A DNA stretch of 64,000 nt, from assembly GCF_024584785.1 (NCBI RefSeq), contig NZ_CP074112.1:1054001-1118000 (forward strand). Reading direction: 5' to 3'. This stretch comes from Idiomarina loihiensis (lineage in GTDB: Bacteria > Pseudomonadota > Gammaproteobacteria > Enterobacterales > Alteromonadaceae). Shown here one piece after another: positions 36,893 through 46,042 of the stretch. A program made the translations under genes and the position numbers. The notes beneath the pieces are model-generated. The model worked only from the letters and a program-made list of their open reading frames with translations, was not told where the DNA came from and made no database searches. Numbering within the stretch: position 1 is the first letter of the stretch; the number at the start of each line of letters is the position of its first letter.

Positions 36893-38318
36893 CGCCAGTT
36901 TTTACTTTCATGACTACGAAACTTGGGGGGCTAACCCTCATTACGATCGGCCCTCCCAATTTGCCGGTTTAAGAACCAATTTAGAATTAGAGCCCTGCGG
37001 TCGTCCACTGACCCTATTTAGTCAGCCCACGCCAGATTTTTTGCCTCATCCTCAGGCGGTGCTAGTGACAGGTATTACGCCGCAGTTTGCGCTTGCGCAA
37101 GGTACCAACGAAGCGAGCTTTGCCGCGGCTATCGCAGCGCAAATGAGCGTACCGAACACTACTATCATTGGCTACAACAACATCGCCTTTGACGATGAAG
37201 TAACCCGACACCTGTTCTACCGTAACTTTCATGATCCCTACGCTCATACTTGGCAGCACCAAAATTCACGCTGGGATCTAATCGACTTGATGCGCGCTTG
37301 CTATGCCCTGCGCCCCGAAGGAATCGAATGGCCCTACCACGACGATGGGCGGGTCAGCATGCGCTTAGAAGACTTATCTAAAGCCAATGGTATTGAACAC
37401 GCCAACGCCCATGATGCTATGGCTGACGTTCATGCCACCATCGGCATGGCTCGTAAAGTTAAACAAGCACAACCAAGGTTGTTTGCCTACGCTTATGGAT
37501 TACGCCGCAAACAAGCCGTGCAACAACTGATTGATTTGGTGAATTTTGAACCACGCGTGCACATCAGTGGTTTTTACGGCGCACTGAACGGTTACGTGAG
37601 TGTGATCATGCCGCTAGGCTATCATCCGGAGCAGCCCAACACCCTGCTCTACTGGGATTTGCGCCACAACCCGCTGGAGTTTTTAGAGAGTTCGCTAGAT
37701 GATTTGGTCGAACGCCGCTTTACCCCGCGTAAACAGCTAGCTGAGAACGGTTTATCAGCCTTCGCTGGGGGAACCCTGCAACTCAATCGCTGCCCCTTTA
37801 TCGCTAAACTCAATGTGCTCGACAGCACCGCGCAGCAGCGTTGGAACTTAGATCTCGAGCAACTTGAACGCCACCGGCAGACGCTACTAGCACAAAGCGA
37901 ATTACGCGACCGCTTGTGCCAAGCCTTACTGACCAGCAAAACCTATGACGCGGTTACGGATCCTGATTTTATGCTCTACAGCGGCCCTTTCTTTAGTGAA
38001 CAAGACCGCTCTAACATGGACATTATCCGTAGTACCGCGCCTGAACAACTACCAGGTTTGACCTTAAACTTTAGCGATTCGCGCTTACCTGAGATGTTGT
38101 TTCGCTACCGTGCCCGTAATTACCCAAGTACGTTAACTGATTCCGAACTACTAAAATGGCGTGAATTTTGCCAAGGCCGTCTGCTCTCCCCCCCTCCGGG
38201 TGGCTTGTCTGCCGAGCGATTTATGCAAGAGCTGGAGTTAGCTGCGCAGCAGCATAGCGATAACTCTCGTAACATGCGTTTATTGAATGATCTTTTACGC
38301 TACGCTCAAAGTTTATAA
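36885..38318 (+). CDS. sbcB: Exodeoxyribonuclease I
   Basis: 477 residues (E. coli ExoI 475). DEDDh nuclease: D10 and E12 in FHDYETWG, further acids in FDDEVTRHLFYRNF near 104-117, and HDAMADVHAT near 176-185. SH3-like and C-terminal helical domains follow, with the SSB-tail binding basic region in the middle. It degrades single-stranded DNA 3' to 5' and works in recombination and mismatch repair. The start has an unusual leader, described separately. Confidence 0.96.
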   Translation: MSDASFYFHDYETWGANPHYDRPSQFAGLRTNLELEPCGRPLTLFSQPTPDFLPHPQAVLVTGITPQFALAQGTNEASFAAAIAAQMSVPNTTIIGYNNIAFDDEVTRHLFYRNFHDPYAHTWQHQNSRWDLIDLMRACYALRPEGIEWPYHDDGRVSMRLEDLSKANGIEHANAHDAMADVHATIGMARKVKQAQPRLFAYAYGLRRKQAVQQLIDLVNFEPRVHISGFYGALNGYVSVIMPLGYHPEQPNTLLYWDLRHNPLEFLESSLDDLVERRFTPRKQLAENGLSAFAGGTLQLNRCPFIAKLNVLDSTAQQRWNLDLEQLERHRQTLLAQSELRDRLCQALLTSKTYDAVTDPDFMLYSGPFFSEQDRSNMDIIRSTAPEQLPGLTLNFSDSRLPEMLFRYRARNYPSTLTDSELLKWREFCQGRLLSPPPGGLSAERFMQELELAAQQHSDNSRNMRLLNDLLRYAQSL

Positions 38319-38359
38319 AACGAACAATCACTAACAATAACGAATACAGAACAACAACC

Positions 38360-39976
38360 ATGAGCACAACAAAGTACGATTTTATCATTGTCGGTGGGGG
38401 TTCCGCTGGATGCGTGCTGGCGGACCGTTTGAGTGCCTGCGGTAACTACCAAGTGCTCCTGGTCGAAGCTGGCGGCAACGGCCAACACGAATTCAGTGAT
38501 ATGCCCGGTGGCGTAGTACGCTTTATGCACCACCGTGGCTTTAATTGGGGCTACCGCAGCAGTGATAAAGCCCCACTTCGCCAAGGCAAAGGCTTGTTTA
38601 CCCCGCGCGGCAAAGGTTTAGGTGGCAGCAGCTTAATTAATGCCATGATTTATACCCGCGGTGCCCCTAGTGATTATCAACATTGGGCCAGCTTAACCAA
38701 CAGTAACTGGGATTGGCCCGCCATGTTGGCAAGGTTCAAGAAACTTGAAGCCAATAGCCGCGGTGCCGACGCTTATCATGGCGCTGATGGGCCGCTTAAA
38801 GTCAGTGATGTGCCCACCTATTTTCTCGCTGCCCAACGCTTTGTTGAGGCAGGAGTTGCTGCCGGTATTCCCTTTAACCCAGATTTTAACGGTGCCGAGC
38901 TCTACGGTATTGGCCCGTTCCAATTTACGATTCACCAAGCGCAGCGCTGGAGTGTGCGCCGTGCTTTCTTGCTGCCAGCAATGCAACGCCCTAACCTCAA
39001 GGTGTTAACTGATAGCTTGGTACAACGGGTGCTCTTTGACCAAAGCCAAGCCCAGCCCCAAGCCGTAGGGATTGAATTAGTCAGTGGCGAGCAATGGTTC
39101 GCGCAACGCGAAGTGATTATTAGTGGCGGCGCAATCAACTCTCCGCAATTGTTGATGTTATCTGGTATTGGCCCAGCAGCCCAGTTGCAACAACATGGCA
39201 TCAGTGTCATTGCCGATCGTGCCGAGGTAGGCGCAAATCTGCAAGAGCATGTGGATGTGATGATTCATTACCGCAACAAACGTAAAGATGGCATCAGTAT
39301 TAATCCCATAGGATTAGCTAAGATGGCGAAAGCTTGGTGGCAATATCGGCGTGATAAAACCGGCCCACTCGCACATCCACCGGCCGAGGTGGGTGGATTC
39401 TTGCGCAGCAGTGAACAAATAGAGACACCTGATCTACAACTTCACTTTGTCTCGACTCGCTTTAACGACAGCGGGTATGACCTTAAACCGGCTTTCACCC
39501 ATGGCTATGCCTGCCATGTTTGCCTGTTACGACCACAAGCCCGAGGCCAGTTACGTTTGCGGAGTAACAAAGCCACAGATAAACCGCTTTTTAGCTATGA
39601 CTTTTTGCAGCATCCTAGTGATCAACAGGCGTTGTTGGCTGGGGTGCGACAGGTACGCGAGATTATGAACCAAGCGCCCCTTGCTGAGCATAATGGCGGC
39701 GAAGTATGGCCAGGGCCTTGTGCTAATGATGAGGAGTTGTTAGCTAAGCTGATGAGTAATGTCGGGCTGATTTACCATCCAACCAGCACCTGCCGCATGG
39801 GCAACGACCAAGATGCTGTGGTTGATGCGCAGTTGCGAGTAAATGGCGTTGCTGGTTTACGCGTCATTGACGCTTCCATCATGCCGACCGTAGTGAGTGG
39901 CAATACCAACGCGCCCACCATGGTGATCGCTGACCAAGGTGCTGATTTTATATTGCAAGACGCCGCTAACAAGTAG
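38360..39976 (+). CDS. GMC family FAD-dependent alcohol/choline dehydrogenase
   Basis: 538-residue glucose-methanol-choline oxidoreductase. FAD loop GGGSAGC (12-18), [16 protein letters not shown] near 90-105 (GMC signature 1), [12 protein letters not shown] near 253-264 (signature 2) and the catalytic HPTSTCRMG and SGNTNAPTM at the C-terminus are all present. No signal peptide, so cytoplasmic or membrane-peripheral. Choline dehydrogenase BetA and the medium-chain alcohol dehydrogenase AlkJ look alike at this level; with no bet genes nearby, an alcohol dehydrogenase is the more cautious reading. It follows sbcB by 41 bases without an obvious ribosome site. Confidence 0.88.
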   Translation: MSTTKYDFIIVGGGSAGCVLADRLSACGNYQVLLVEAGGNGQHEFSDMPGGVVRFMHHRGFNWGYRSSDKAPLRQGKGLFTPRGKGLGGSSLINAMIYTRGAPSDYQHWASLTNSNWDWPAMLARFKKLEANSRGADAYHGADGPLKVSDVPTYFLAAQRFVEAGVAAGIPFNPDFNGAELYGIGPFQFTIHQAQRWSVRRAFLLPAMQRPNLKVLTDSLVQRVLFDQSQAQPQAVGIELVSGEQWFAQREVIISGGAINSPQLLMLSGIGPAAQLQQHGISVIADRAEVGANLQEHVDVMIHYRNKRKDGISINPIGLAKMAKAWWQYRRDKTGPLAHPPAEVGGFLRSSEQIETPDLQLHFVSTRFNDSGYDLKPAFTHGYACHVCLLRPQARGQLRLRSNKATDKPLFSYDFLQHPSDQQALLAGVRQVREIMNQAPLAEHNGGEVWPGPCANDEELLAKLMSNVGLIYHPTSTCRMGNDQDAVVDAQLRVNGVAGLRVIDASIMPTVVSGNTNAPTMVIADQGADFILQDAANK

Positions 39977-39983
39977 CGGCGTC
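39959..39983. other. Hairpin overlapping the GMC gene stop codon
   Basis: A 10-bp perfect stem GACGCCGCTA/TAGCGGCGTC with loop ACAAG; the TAG stop (39974-39976) is the start of the right arm. No T-tract follows. It lies between convergent genes and probably marks a 3' end. Confidence 0.6.
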
Positions 39984-40014
39984 TGCTGGTTCTAACGGTA
40001 ACGCAAGCCTACAG

Positions 40015-42360
40015 TTAGTGGGCTTTGCGGGTAAAGTTAGCAAAGAAGCGTGCTAACGCTGGGATCAGGATCAAGGCACCTAGCATGTTCCAGATGAACA
40101 TAAAGGTTAACAGGATCCCCATATCCGCTTGAAACTTAATCGGCGAGAAGATCCAAGTAGCTACGCCAATAGCCAAAGTGAGCCCAGTAAATCCAACCGC
40201 TTTACCAGTGCTGTCTAGCGCGTACTTGTAGCTGTCATCAAGATGCATGCCTTGCGCTAAACCTTCACGAATCTTGGTGTAGATGTAAATACCATAATCC
40301 ACTCCAATCCCCACACCTAAGGCAATCACTGGCAAGGTTGCTACTTTCACGCCAATGCCCAGAACTGCCATCAAGCCTTGGCTCATCACCGTGGTTAGTG
40401 CCAACGGTAAAATGATACAGGTTACTGTACGTAAGCTCCGGAACGTTAGTAAGCATAAGAAAATAACCACGCCATACACCCACAACATCATTTTGTTCTG
40501 AGCTGACTCAATCACTGAGTTTGTCGCAGCTTCAATCCCTGAGTTACCTGCTGCCATCAGTAGTTCAAGACCATCTTGTTGATATTCTTGATTAAAACTA
40601 TTGACCGAGGCGACCACGGTTTGCAAGGTTTCGGCTTTGTGATCATTCAAGAAGATAATCACCGGTGCCATCGAACAATCAGGGTTAATCAATCCCGGTG
40701 GCGTACGCCCGGTGTAACCATTCAATGAATATTGATTACGAGTTAGGCTGTACCACTTTAAATTACCCTCGTTAAGACCATAGGAACCCATTTTCGCCAC
40801 ATAAGCGACAGACTTAACGTCTTGCACCCCAGGGGTATTTTGCATGTGCCACGTAAAACGGTCTAATAGCTCCAGGTTATCGTAGGCAATACATTGGCTG
40901 GGTGCGGTTTCGGCCATCACCACAAACACATCGGTACTCGAGCTGTAGTTATCAACAATAAATTGGTTATCTAAGTTATAACGACTATCTGGGCGCAGTT
41001 CTGGTGCCCCTGCGTCTAAATCACCAATCTTCATTTGCTGGCCGTAGTACAAACCCCAGGCTAACCCCATCAGAGCCACAACTAAGGCACTATAGGCCCA
41101 CTTAGGGCGCGAAAAACGGCTGAAAATATTGAGCACCGGGTGTTCTTTTTGGCGCGCTTTAGCAGCATATTCAACTCCGGCTTTAGAGACTCCGGTGTAG
41201 GACATCAAAATAGGTAACATCCCTAAATTAGTTAACACCACGACCGCCACACCAATACTCGCGGCAATAGCTAACTCTTGAATCACCTCAATATCAATGA
41301 CCATCAAGGTCGTAAAACCGATGGCATCTGAAACCAAAGCAGTTAAGCCAGCGATATATAAACCACGGAACGCCAAACGGGTAGCGCCCACCTTATCTAA
41401 GGCATCCACTCGGTTATTACTGATGGCGTTGATGATTTGCACCCCATGGCTCACGCCAATGGCAAACACTAAGAACGGCACCAACATCGAGTAAGGGTTA
41501 ATCCCACTTCCAATCAGTTCAATAATGCCTAACTGCCATACCACCGCAATGATGGAACAACCCAGCACCGCAAACGCACTGCGCCAACAACGGCTGTACC
41601 AGTACAGCATCACGAGAGTGATCATAATGGCGATAACAAAGAACAGCCCTACCTGATACGCACCTTCAATCAGGTCACCAATCACTTTGGCAAAGCCGGT
41701 AATGTGAATTTTTACGGTATCCGTTTGATACTTATCACGAATGTTCTGCTCTAAGGCTTCAGATAGCACTTTGTAATCAAGTTTTTCGCCGGTATCTGGA
41801 TGCACTTCATATAAAGGCACATAAATCAGTGCCGATTTGAAGTTATTGGCAACTAAGTTACCTACTTCACCCGAGCGTAAAATATTGGTGCGCAATTGGT
41901 CCAGTGAACGCTCAGATGCATCCCATGTGTCTGGAATTACAGGTCCGCCGACAAAGCCCTCTTCGGTAACTTCGCTCCAGCGCACATTCGGCGTCCAAAT
42001 ACTTTTTAAACCACTACGGTCAACACCAGGCACATAAAAAACTTCGTCCGTAATTTGCTGCAAAGTTGCCTGAAACTCTGGGGTAAAAATATCCCCTTCG
42101 GTGGTTTCTACCGCCACCCGAATCACGTTACCCAAGCTCGCCAAATCTTCTTGGTGCTTAAAATAGTTCTGAATGAACTCGTGATTAGTAGGAATCATTT
42201 TGGTTAAGCTAGCTTCAGGACGAACCTGACTTGCATGCCAGCCCAAATAAACCGTCAAAATAGCAAACAGAGCCAACCATAAAGGTCGCATCGAAAACAA
42301 CACCCGCTCTAACAAAACACTTTTGCCCGGCGGAGTTGATGTTGAAGGTTGTTGAGACAT
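40015..42360 (-). CDS. RND/MMPL superfamily transporter
   Basis: 781-residue inner-membrane transporter with two halves, each a membrane helix, a large periplasmic domain and five helices (12 in all). The second half carries the proton-relay-type GVGIGVDYGIYIY motif near 690; the first half has GVSHGVQI in the equivalent place. This is the MmpL/HpnN-like branch, used for lipids and hydrophobic cargo rather than drug efflux with TolC, and no membrane-fusion protein is encoded nearby. It follows the YCF48-like gene by 14 bases, so the two form an operon divergent from the DUF1329 gene. Confidence 0.9.
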   Translation of the reverse strand: MSQQPSTSTPPGKSVLLERVLFSMRPLWLALFAILTVYLGWHASQVRPEASLTKMIPTNHEFIQNYFKHQEDLASLGNVIRVAVETTEGDIFTPEFQATLQQITDEVFYVPGVDRSGLKSIWTPNVRWSEVTEEGFVGGPVIPDTWDASERSLDQLRTNILRSGEVGNLVANNFKSALIYVPLYEVHPDTGEKLDYKVLSEALEQNIRDKYQTDTVKIHITGFAKVIGDLIEGAYQVGLFFVIAIMITLVMLYWYSRCWRSAFAVLGCSIIAVVWQLGIIELIGSGINPYSMLVPFLVFAIGVSHGVQIINAISNNRVDALDKVGATRLAFRGLYIAGLTALVSDAIGFTTLMVIDIEVIQELAIAASIGVAVVVLTNLGMLPILMSYTGVSKAGVEYAAKARQKEHPVLNIFSRFSRPKWAYSALVVALMGLAWGLYYGQQMKIGDLDAGAPELRPDSRYNLDNQFIVDNYSSSTDVFVVMAETAPSQCIAYDNLELLDRFTWHMQNTPGVQDVKSVAYVAKMGSYGLNEGNLKWYSLTRNQYSLNGYTGRTPPGLINPDCSMAPVIIFLNDHKAETLQTVVASVNSFNQEYQQDGLELLMAAGNSGIEAATNSVIESAQNKMMLWVYGVVIFLCLLTFRSLRTVTCIILPLALTTVMSQGLMAVLGIGVKVATLPVIALGVGIGVDYGIYIYTKIREGLAQGMHLDDSYKYALDSTGKAVGFTGLTLAIGVATWIFSPIKFQADMGILLTFMFIWNMLGALILIPALARFFANFTRKAH

Positions 42361-42374
42361 AAAAACGTCAATCC

Positions 42375-43529
42375 TTAGTTACGCAAAGCGGGTTGAGTGA
42401 GCAGGCCTCGCTGCCCCACCATAGTCAGAGTACCGTCATCGTTAAGCACCACGTCGGTTAGTGCGGCACCACTACTGTGAGTGCTTTCAAGCACCTCGCC
42501 AGCGGCATTCGCCCACGCTATCACACCAGCATTACCCACTAAATAAACGCCACCATCCGGGGCATCTATTGCAGCATTAATATTGACCGGATCTTGCAAG
42601 CTAATCTGACTAAAAGATTCGCCGTGATCCTCGCTTACAAAGATATTACCACGTAGGCCAAACGCCCACAGCCGCTGCTCTGCATCCACATGCAAACCAA
42701 AAAACGAGCCGTAATAAGGGCTGTCTAGGGTTTCCCAGGTCGAGCCCTGATCAGCACTTCGAAAGAGTAATCCCGATTCACCCGCTAAGTAAGTGTAATC
42801 CGAATCTGCCGTTAAACTATTCAAATGATAACCATCTGGATTTTCGAGTGCGCCGTCTAGTACCTGCCAGCTAGTACCAGCATCGGTACTGCGCAACAAG
42901 GAGCCATAAGCACCAGCTACTAAGACGACCTCAGGGGTTAGCGCTAATACATCTAAAAACGGTTTGGTGGGGCCTTCTTCTTCGGCAAACTGCGCATTTT
43001 CTAAATTAAACTCGGCAGTTTCTAGTGCAAATTCAAGATCACCAATAAGCTCGTCAGCACCGTCTGCTTCAGCTGCTGCGATCTCATCTGTTAACTGTGC
43101 AATACGAGTTGCGAAGTAATCTTGCTGTAGCTGAATAAATGCAAAACCATCCAATTGCCGCTGCCAAGTTTGGCCGCCATCGCTGCTGCCAACAATCACC
43201 CCATGGTGACCGACAGCCCAGCCCTGTTGCGCATCGGCAAAACTCACTGAGCTTAGAAAAACACTGGTAGGAACGGGCATTTGTTGCCACTGCTGCTCGG
43301 TGCGGCGCAAAATAATGCCATAATCGCCAACGGCGATATCAGCCTCGCCTGCTTCAGCGATATCACTTAATACCGCCCGCTGCGCTTCTTTTGCCATCAC
43401 CGCAGGTGCGGTAATCACTTCGTAGGCAGAACTTTCTTCAGCGCTAGCTATAGGCGCTGCTAAGGCCGTTGCCACTGCACTTGCTAGCAGCGTTAATGCT
43501 GCACCAGCAGACGCTGTTGCTTTAATCAT
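42375..43529 (-). CDS. YCF48-like beta-propeller protein, exported
   Basis: 384 residues from ATG 43529, chosen because AGAGGG lies 5 bases upstream and the signal peptide (1-25, cut near ALAAP) then stands at the N-terminus. Repeats with the BNR/YCF48 pattern (SSDGGQTW, STDAGTSW, SADQGSTW, SEDHGESF) alternate with WAVG, YLAG and WAFG strands, giving a seven-bladed propeller as in photosystem II factor HCF136. A helical acidic insertion (about 120-165) interrupts the propeller. In non-phototrophs these proteins travel with RND transporters and DUF1329 proteins, as here, and probably scaffold the transporter. Confidence 0.85.
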   Translation of the reverse strand: MIKATASAGAALTLLASAVATALAAPIASAEESSAYEVITAPAVMAKEAQRAVLSDIAEAGEADIAVGDYGIILRRTEQQWQQMPVPTSVFLSSVSFADAQQGWAVGHHGVIVGSSDGGQTWQRQLDGFAFIQLQQDYFATRIAQLTDEIAAAEADGADELIGDLEFALETAEFNLENAQFAEEEGPTKPFLDVLALTPEVVLVAGAYGSLLRSTDAGTSWQVLDGALENPDGYHLNSLTADSDYTYLAGESGLLFRSADQGSTWETLDSPYYGSFFGLHVDAEQRLWAFGLRGNIFVSEDHGESFSQISLQDPVNINAAIDAPDGGVYLVGNAGVIAWANAAGEVLESTHSSGAALTDVVLNDDGTLTMVGQRGLLTQPALRN

Positions 43530-43639
43530 GGAACCCTCTTGATTGTTCTTGGTCTTAGAATTGTTATGTAAACTGTTGCAAATTTTTGTTTCGCGATACA
43601 TGCTATGTGAAATCGCTAGAGGTCAAACCAGCTGATACC

Positions 43640-43705
43640 TTACATCGAGAATGAATGTAACGCTAGTAGCAGTTGGGCATTTATATTACATTAGTTTTGA
43701 TGTAG
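43640..43705. promoter_or_regulatory. Paired TTACAT...ATGTAA inverted repeats in a divergent promoter region
   Basis: TTACAT-N9-ATGTAA at 43640-43660 and the related TTACAT-N8-ATGTAG at 43686-43705 lie in the 212-base gap between the YCF48/RND operon and the DUF1329 gene. Two like sites in a shared promoter region suggest a dimeric repressor or activator controlling both directions. Confidence 0.45.
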
Positions 43706-43741
43706 CTTTAACGCGAACTAAGAACAACAAGGAAAAGCACA

Positions 43742-45097
43742 ATGAATAAAATGATGCTAAAAGCCGGTATTTTTGCGCTATCAGTGGTATCAGCAAGTGT
43801 CATGGCTAAAGTTAGTCCTGACGAAGCCAACCGCTTAGGTCAAGATTTAACTCCGGTAGGTGCCGAAATGGCAGCCAATGCTGATGGTTCTATCCCAGCT
43901 TGGACTGGTGGCTATAGTGTGAAAGCAGACGGAGAAGTGCCAGACCGTCCAGCCGACCCGTTTGCCGATGAACAGCCGATTCTAACGATCACGCCAGCTA
44001 ACGTCGACCAGCATGCCAACATGTTGTCGCCTGGCCAGGTGGCCATGTTCAAGAAATACCCAGACTTTAAGATCCACGTCTATCCTACCCACCGTACCGC
44101 AGCTTACCCGCAAGCCGTGTACGATGTAATTAAGAAAAACGCCCTTAACGCTGAGCTTATCAGTGGTGGTAACGGATTAGCTAATTTTGAAAAGCATATT
44201 CCGTTCCCAATTCCATCATCAGGTGTCGAAGCTGTTTGGAACCACATTACCCGTTATCGTGGTGGCTCGGTTCAACGTTTAGTGAACCAGTTCCCAGTAC
44301 TAGAAAACGGTAGTTTTGTACCTGTGTTATTGCGTGAGTCGTTGGTAGTCCCTGAATACTTAGCCAGCGGCCGTGAGTCAGCAGACGACAACGTGCTGTT
44401 CTACTTCTTACAAGAAGTTCTTGCACCGGCGCGTATGACAGGTACCGTATTGTTGCTTCACGAAACGATTGACCAGGTGAAAGAAGCACGTCGTGCATGG
44501 CTGTATAACGCAGGTCAACGTCGTGTTCGTAAAGCTCCATCGGTAGCCTATGACGGTCCAGGTACCGCATCAGATGGCTTACGGACTTCTGATGGCTTAG
44601 ATATGTTCAACGGTGCGCCAGATAAATACAACTGGGAACTTGTGGGCAAGCGCGAAATGTATATCCCATACAACAACTACAAGCTGATGGATACGAGCTT
44701 GTCGTATGACGATATCATCGGCCCTGGCCACATGAATCAAGACTACGTGCGGTATGAAAAACACCGTGTATGGGAAGTGAAAGGCACCTTGAAAGATGGC
44801 GAACGTCATATTTATGCAACCCGCCATATGTTTATCGATGAAGATACCTGGACAGCCTCAGTCATCGACCAGTACGATGGTCGCGGCGAATTGTGGCGCG
44901 TAGCGGAAGCCTACAACACCCAATTCTACTACCACGACACCCCGTGGATGGCAGCAGAGGCTTTGTATGACCTTAACTCAGGTCGATACATCCTACTGGG
45001 CCTATCTAACGAAGAAAGCGAGTTCATGAACTTTGGTATTAAGATGAGCCGCTCAGACTTCAGCACCGGTAGCTTACGCCGGATGGGTATTCGTTAA
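43742..45097 (+). CDS. DUF1329 outer-membrane-associated protein
   Basis: 451-residue exported protein with signal peptide 1-22 (cut after VMA). The family opening is clear: EANRLGQDLTPVGAEMAANADGSIPAWTGG (residues 28-57, given here as its pattern of LTPxGAE and GSIPAWTGG). DUF1329 proteins are structurally related to LolA/LolB-type lipoprotein carriers and usually sit with a DUF1302 outer-membrane protein, which is not in this window. AAGGAAA precedes the ATG. Divergent from the YCF48/RND operon, ending in a strong terminator. Confidence 0.88.
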   Translation: MNKMMLKAGIFALSVVSASVMAKVSPDEANRLGQDLTPVGAEMAANADGSIPAWTGGYSVKADGEVPDRPADPFADEQPILTITPANVDQHANMLSPGQVAMFKKYPDFKIHVYPTHRTAAYPQAVYDVIKKNALNAELISGGNGLANFEKHIPFPIPSSGVEAVWNHITRYRGGSVQRLVNQFPVLENGSFVPVLLRESLVVPEYLASGRESADDNVLFYFLQEVLAPARMTGTVLLLHETIDQVKEARRAWLYNAGQRRVRKAPSVAYDGPGTASDGLRTSDGLDMFNGAPDKYNWELVGKREMYIPYNNYKLMDTSLSYDDIIGPGHMNQDYVRYEKHRVWEVKGTLKDGERHIYATRHMFIDEDTWTASVIDQYDGRGELWRVAEAYNTQFYYHDTPWMAAEALYDLNSGRYILLGLSNEESEFMNFGIKMSRSDFSTGSLRRMGIR

Positions 45098-45130
45098 GAT
45101 CTAACCCGCTGAGCTTATAAGCAACAGATA

Positions 45131-45166
45131 ATAAAAGGCCTTATCAATTGATAAGGCCTTTTTTAT
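45131..45166. terminator. Bidirectional terminator after the DUF1329 gene
   Basis: An 11-bp perfect stem AAGGCCTTATC/GATAAGGCCTT around loop AATT, followed by six T on the plus strand and preceded by four A. It serves the DUF1329 gene and the convergent dehydrogenase gene. Confidence 0.92.
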
Positions 45167-45172
45167 TGGCGA

Positions 45173-46042
45173 TTAATCTCGTTCTAGACGGGCTAACAAA
45201 CTGGACGTATCCCAACGTGAACCACCCATTTTCTGAACTTCAGCATAGAACTGATCCACCAAAGCTGTCATCGGCATACTCAAGCCTTGGCGTTCTGCTT
45301 CCTGTAACGCAATTTTTAAATCCTTGCGCATCCAATCCACGGCAAAACCATGCTCATAATGATTGTTCCACATGGTTTGATAACGATTCTTCATTTGCCA
45401 AGAGCCGGCGGCACCTTGGCTAATGGCGTTGATCAAGGTGTCTGCATCCAGCCCTACCTTGCGTGCCAGTTGTAATCCTTCCGCTAAGCCCTGCACCACC
45501 CCAGCAATGCAAATTTGGTTCACCATTTTGGCTAATTGCCCATGGCCTGCTGGCCCCATGTACTCGCGGGTTTTCGCATAACAAGCTAAGGCCTTGTCGG
45601 CTTGAATTAAAGCCTCTTTATCACCACCAATCATGGCCGTTAAAACACCGTTCTCTGCGCCCTGTTGACCGCCAGATACCGGCGCATCGAGCCAACCAAT
45701 ACCACGTTCGGCACAAGCCGTAGCGAGTTCCTTCGCAAGTTCTGCTGAAGCGGTAGTGTGGTCAATTAAAATGCTGCCCGGCTGCATGCTGGCCAACACC
45801 CCATGCTCACCGTACACCACGCTGCGTACATCATCGTCATTGCCCACACACAACATCACTAAATCAGCGCCTTGCGCAGCAGTTGCTGGAGTAGCAGCTG
45901 CCTTACCTTGGTAACGCTGTTGCCACTGCTGTGCTTTGCTTGCAGTACGGTTGTAAACAGTGGTGGTAAAACCCCCGGTTTGTAAATGGCCGGCCATGGG
46001 ATATCCCATCACACCTAAGCCAATAAATGCACATGCAGTCAT
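45173..46042 (-). CDS. NAD(P)-dependent beta-hydroxyacid dehydrogenase (HIBADH family)
   Basis: 289 residues. N-terminal Rossmann motif GLGVMGYPMAGHL (8-20), NRT after the second strand (31-33, which favours NADP), substrate loop DAPVSGGQQGAENG (119-132) and catalytic K172 in LAKMVNQI. The family includes 3-hydroxyisobutyrate and tartronate semialdehyde reductases and succinic semialdehyde reductases; the substrate cannot be told here, as no valine or glyoxylate pathway genes are nearby. It overlaps the upstream lipid-kinase-like gene by 4 bases. Confidence 0.88.
   Translation of the reverse strand: MTACAFIGLGVMGYPMAGHLQTGGFTTTVYNRTASKAQQWQQRYQGKAAATPATAAQGADLVMLCVGNDDDVRSVVYGEHGVLASMQPGSILIDHTTASAELAKELATACAERGIGWLDAPVSGGQQGAENGVLTAMIGGDKEALIQADKALACYAKTREYMGPAGHGQLAKMVNQICIAGVVQGLAEGLQLARKVGLDADTLINAISQGAAGSWQMKNRYQTMWNNHYEHGFAVDWMRKDLKIALQEAERQGLSMPMTALVDQFYAEVQKMGGSRWDTSSLLARLERD

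Noticed and set aside
42375-43529. YCF48-like protein read as a photosynthesis gene
   Set aside because: No other photosynthetic gene is present; this family is widespread in non-phototrophs next to RND transporters.
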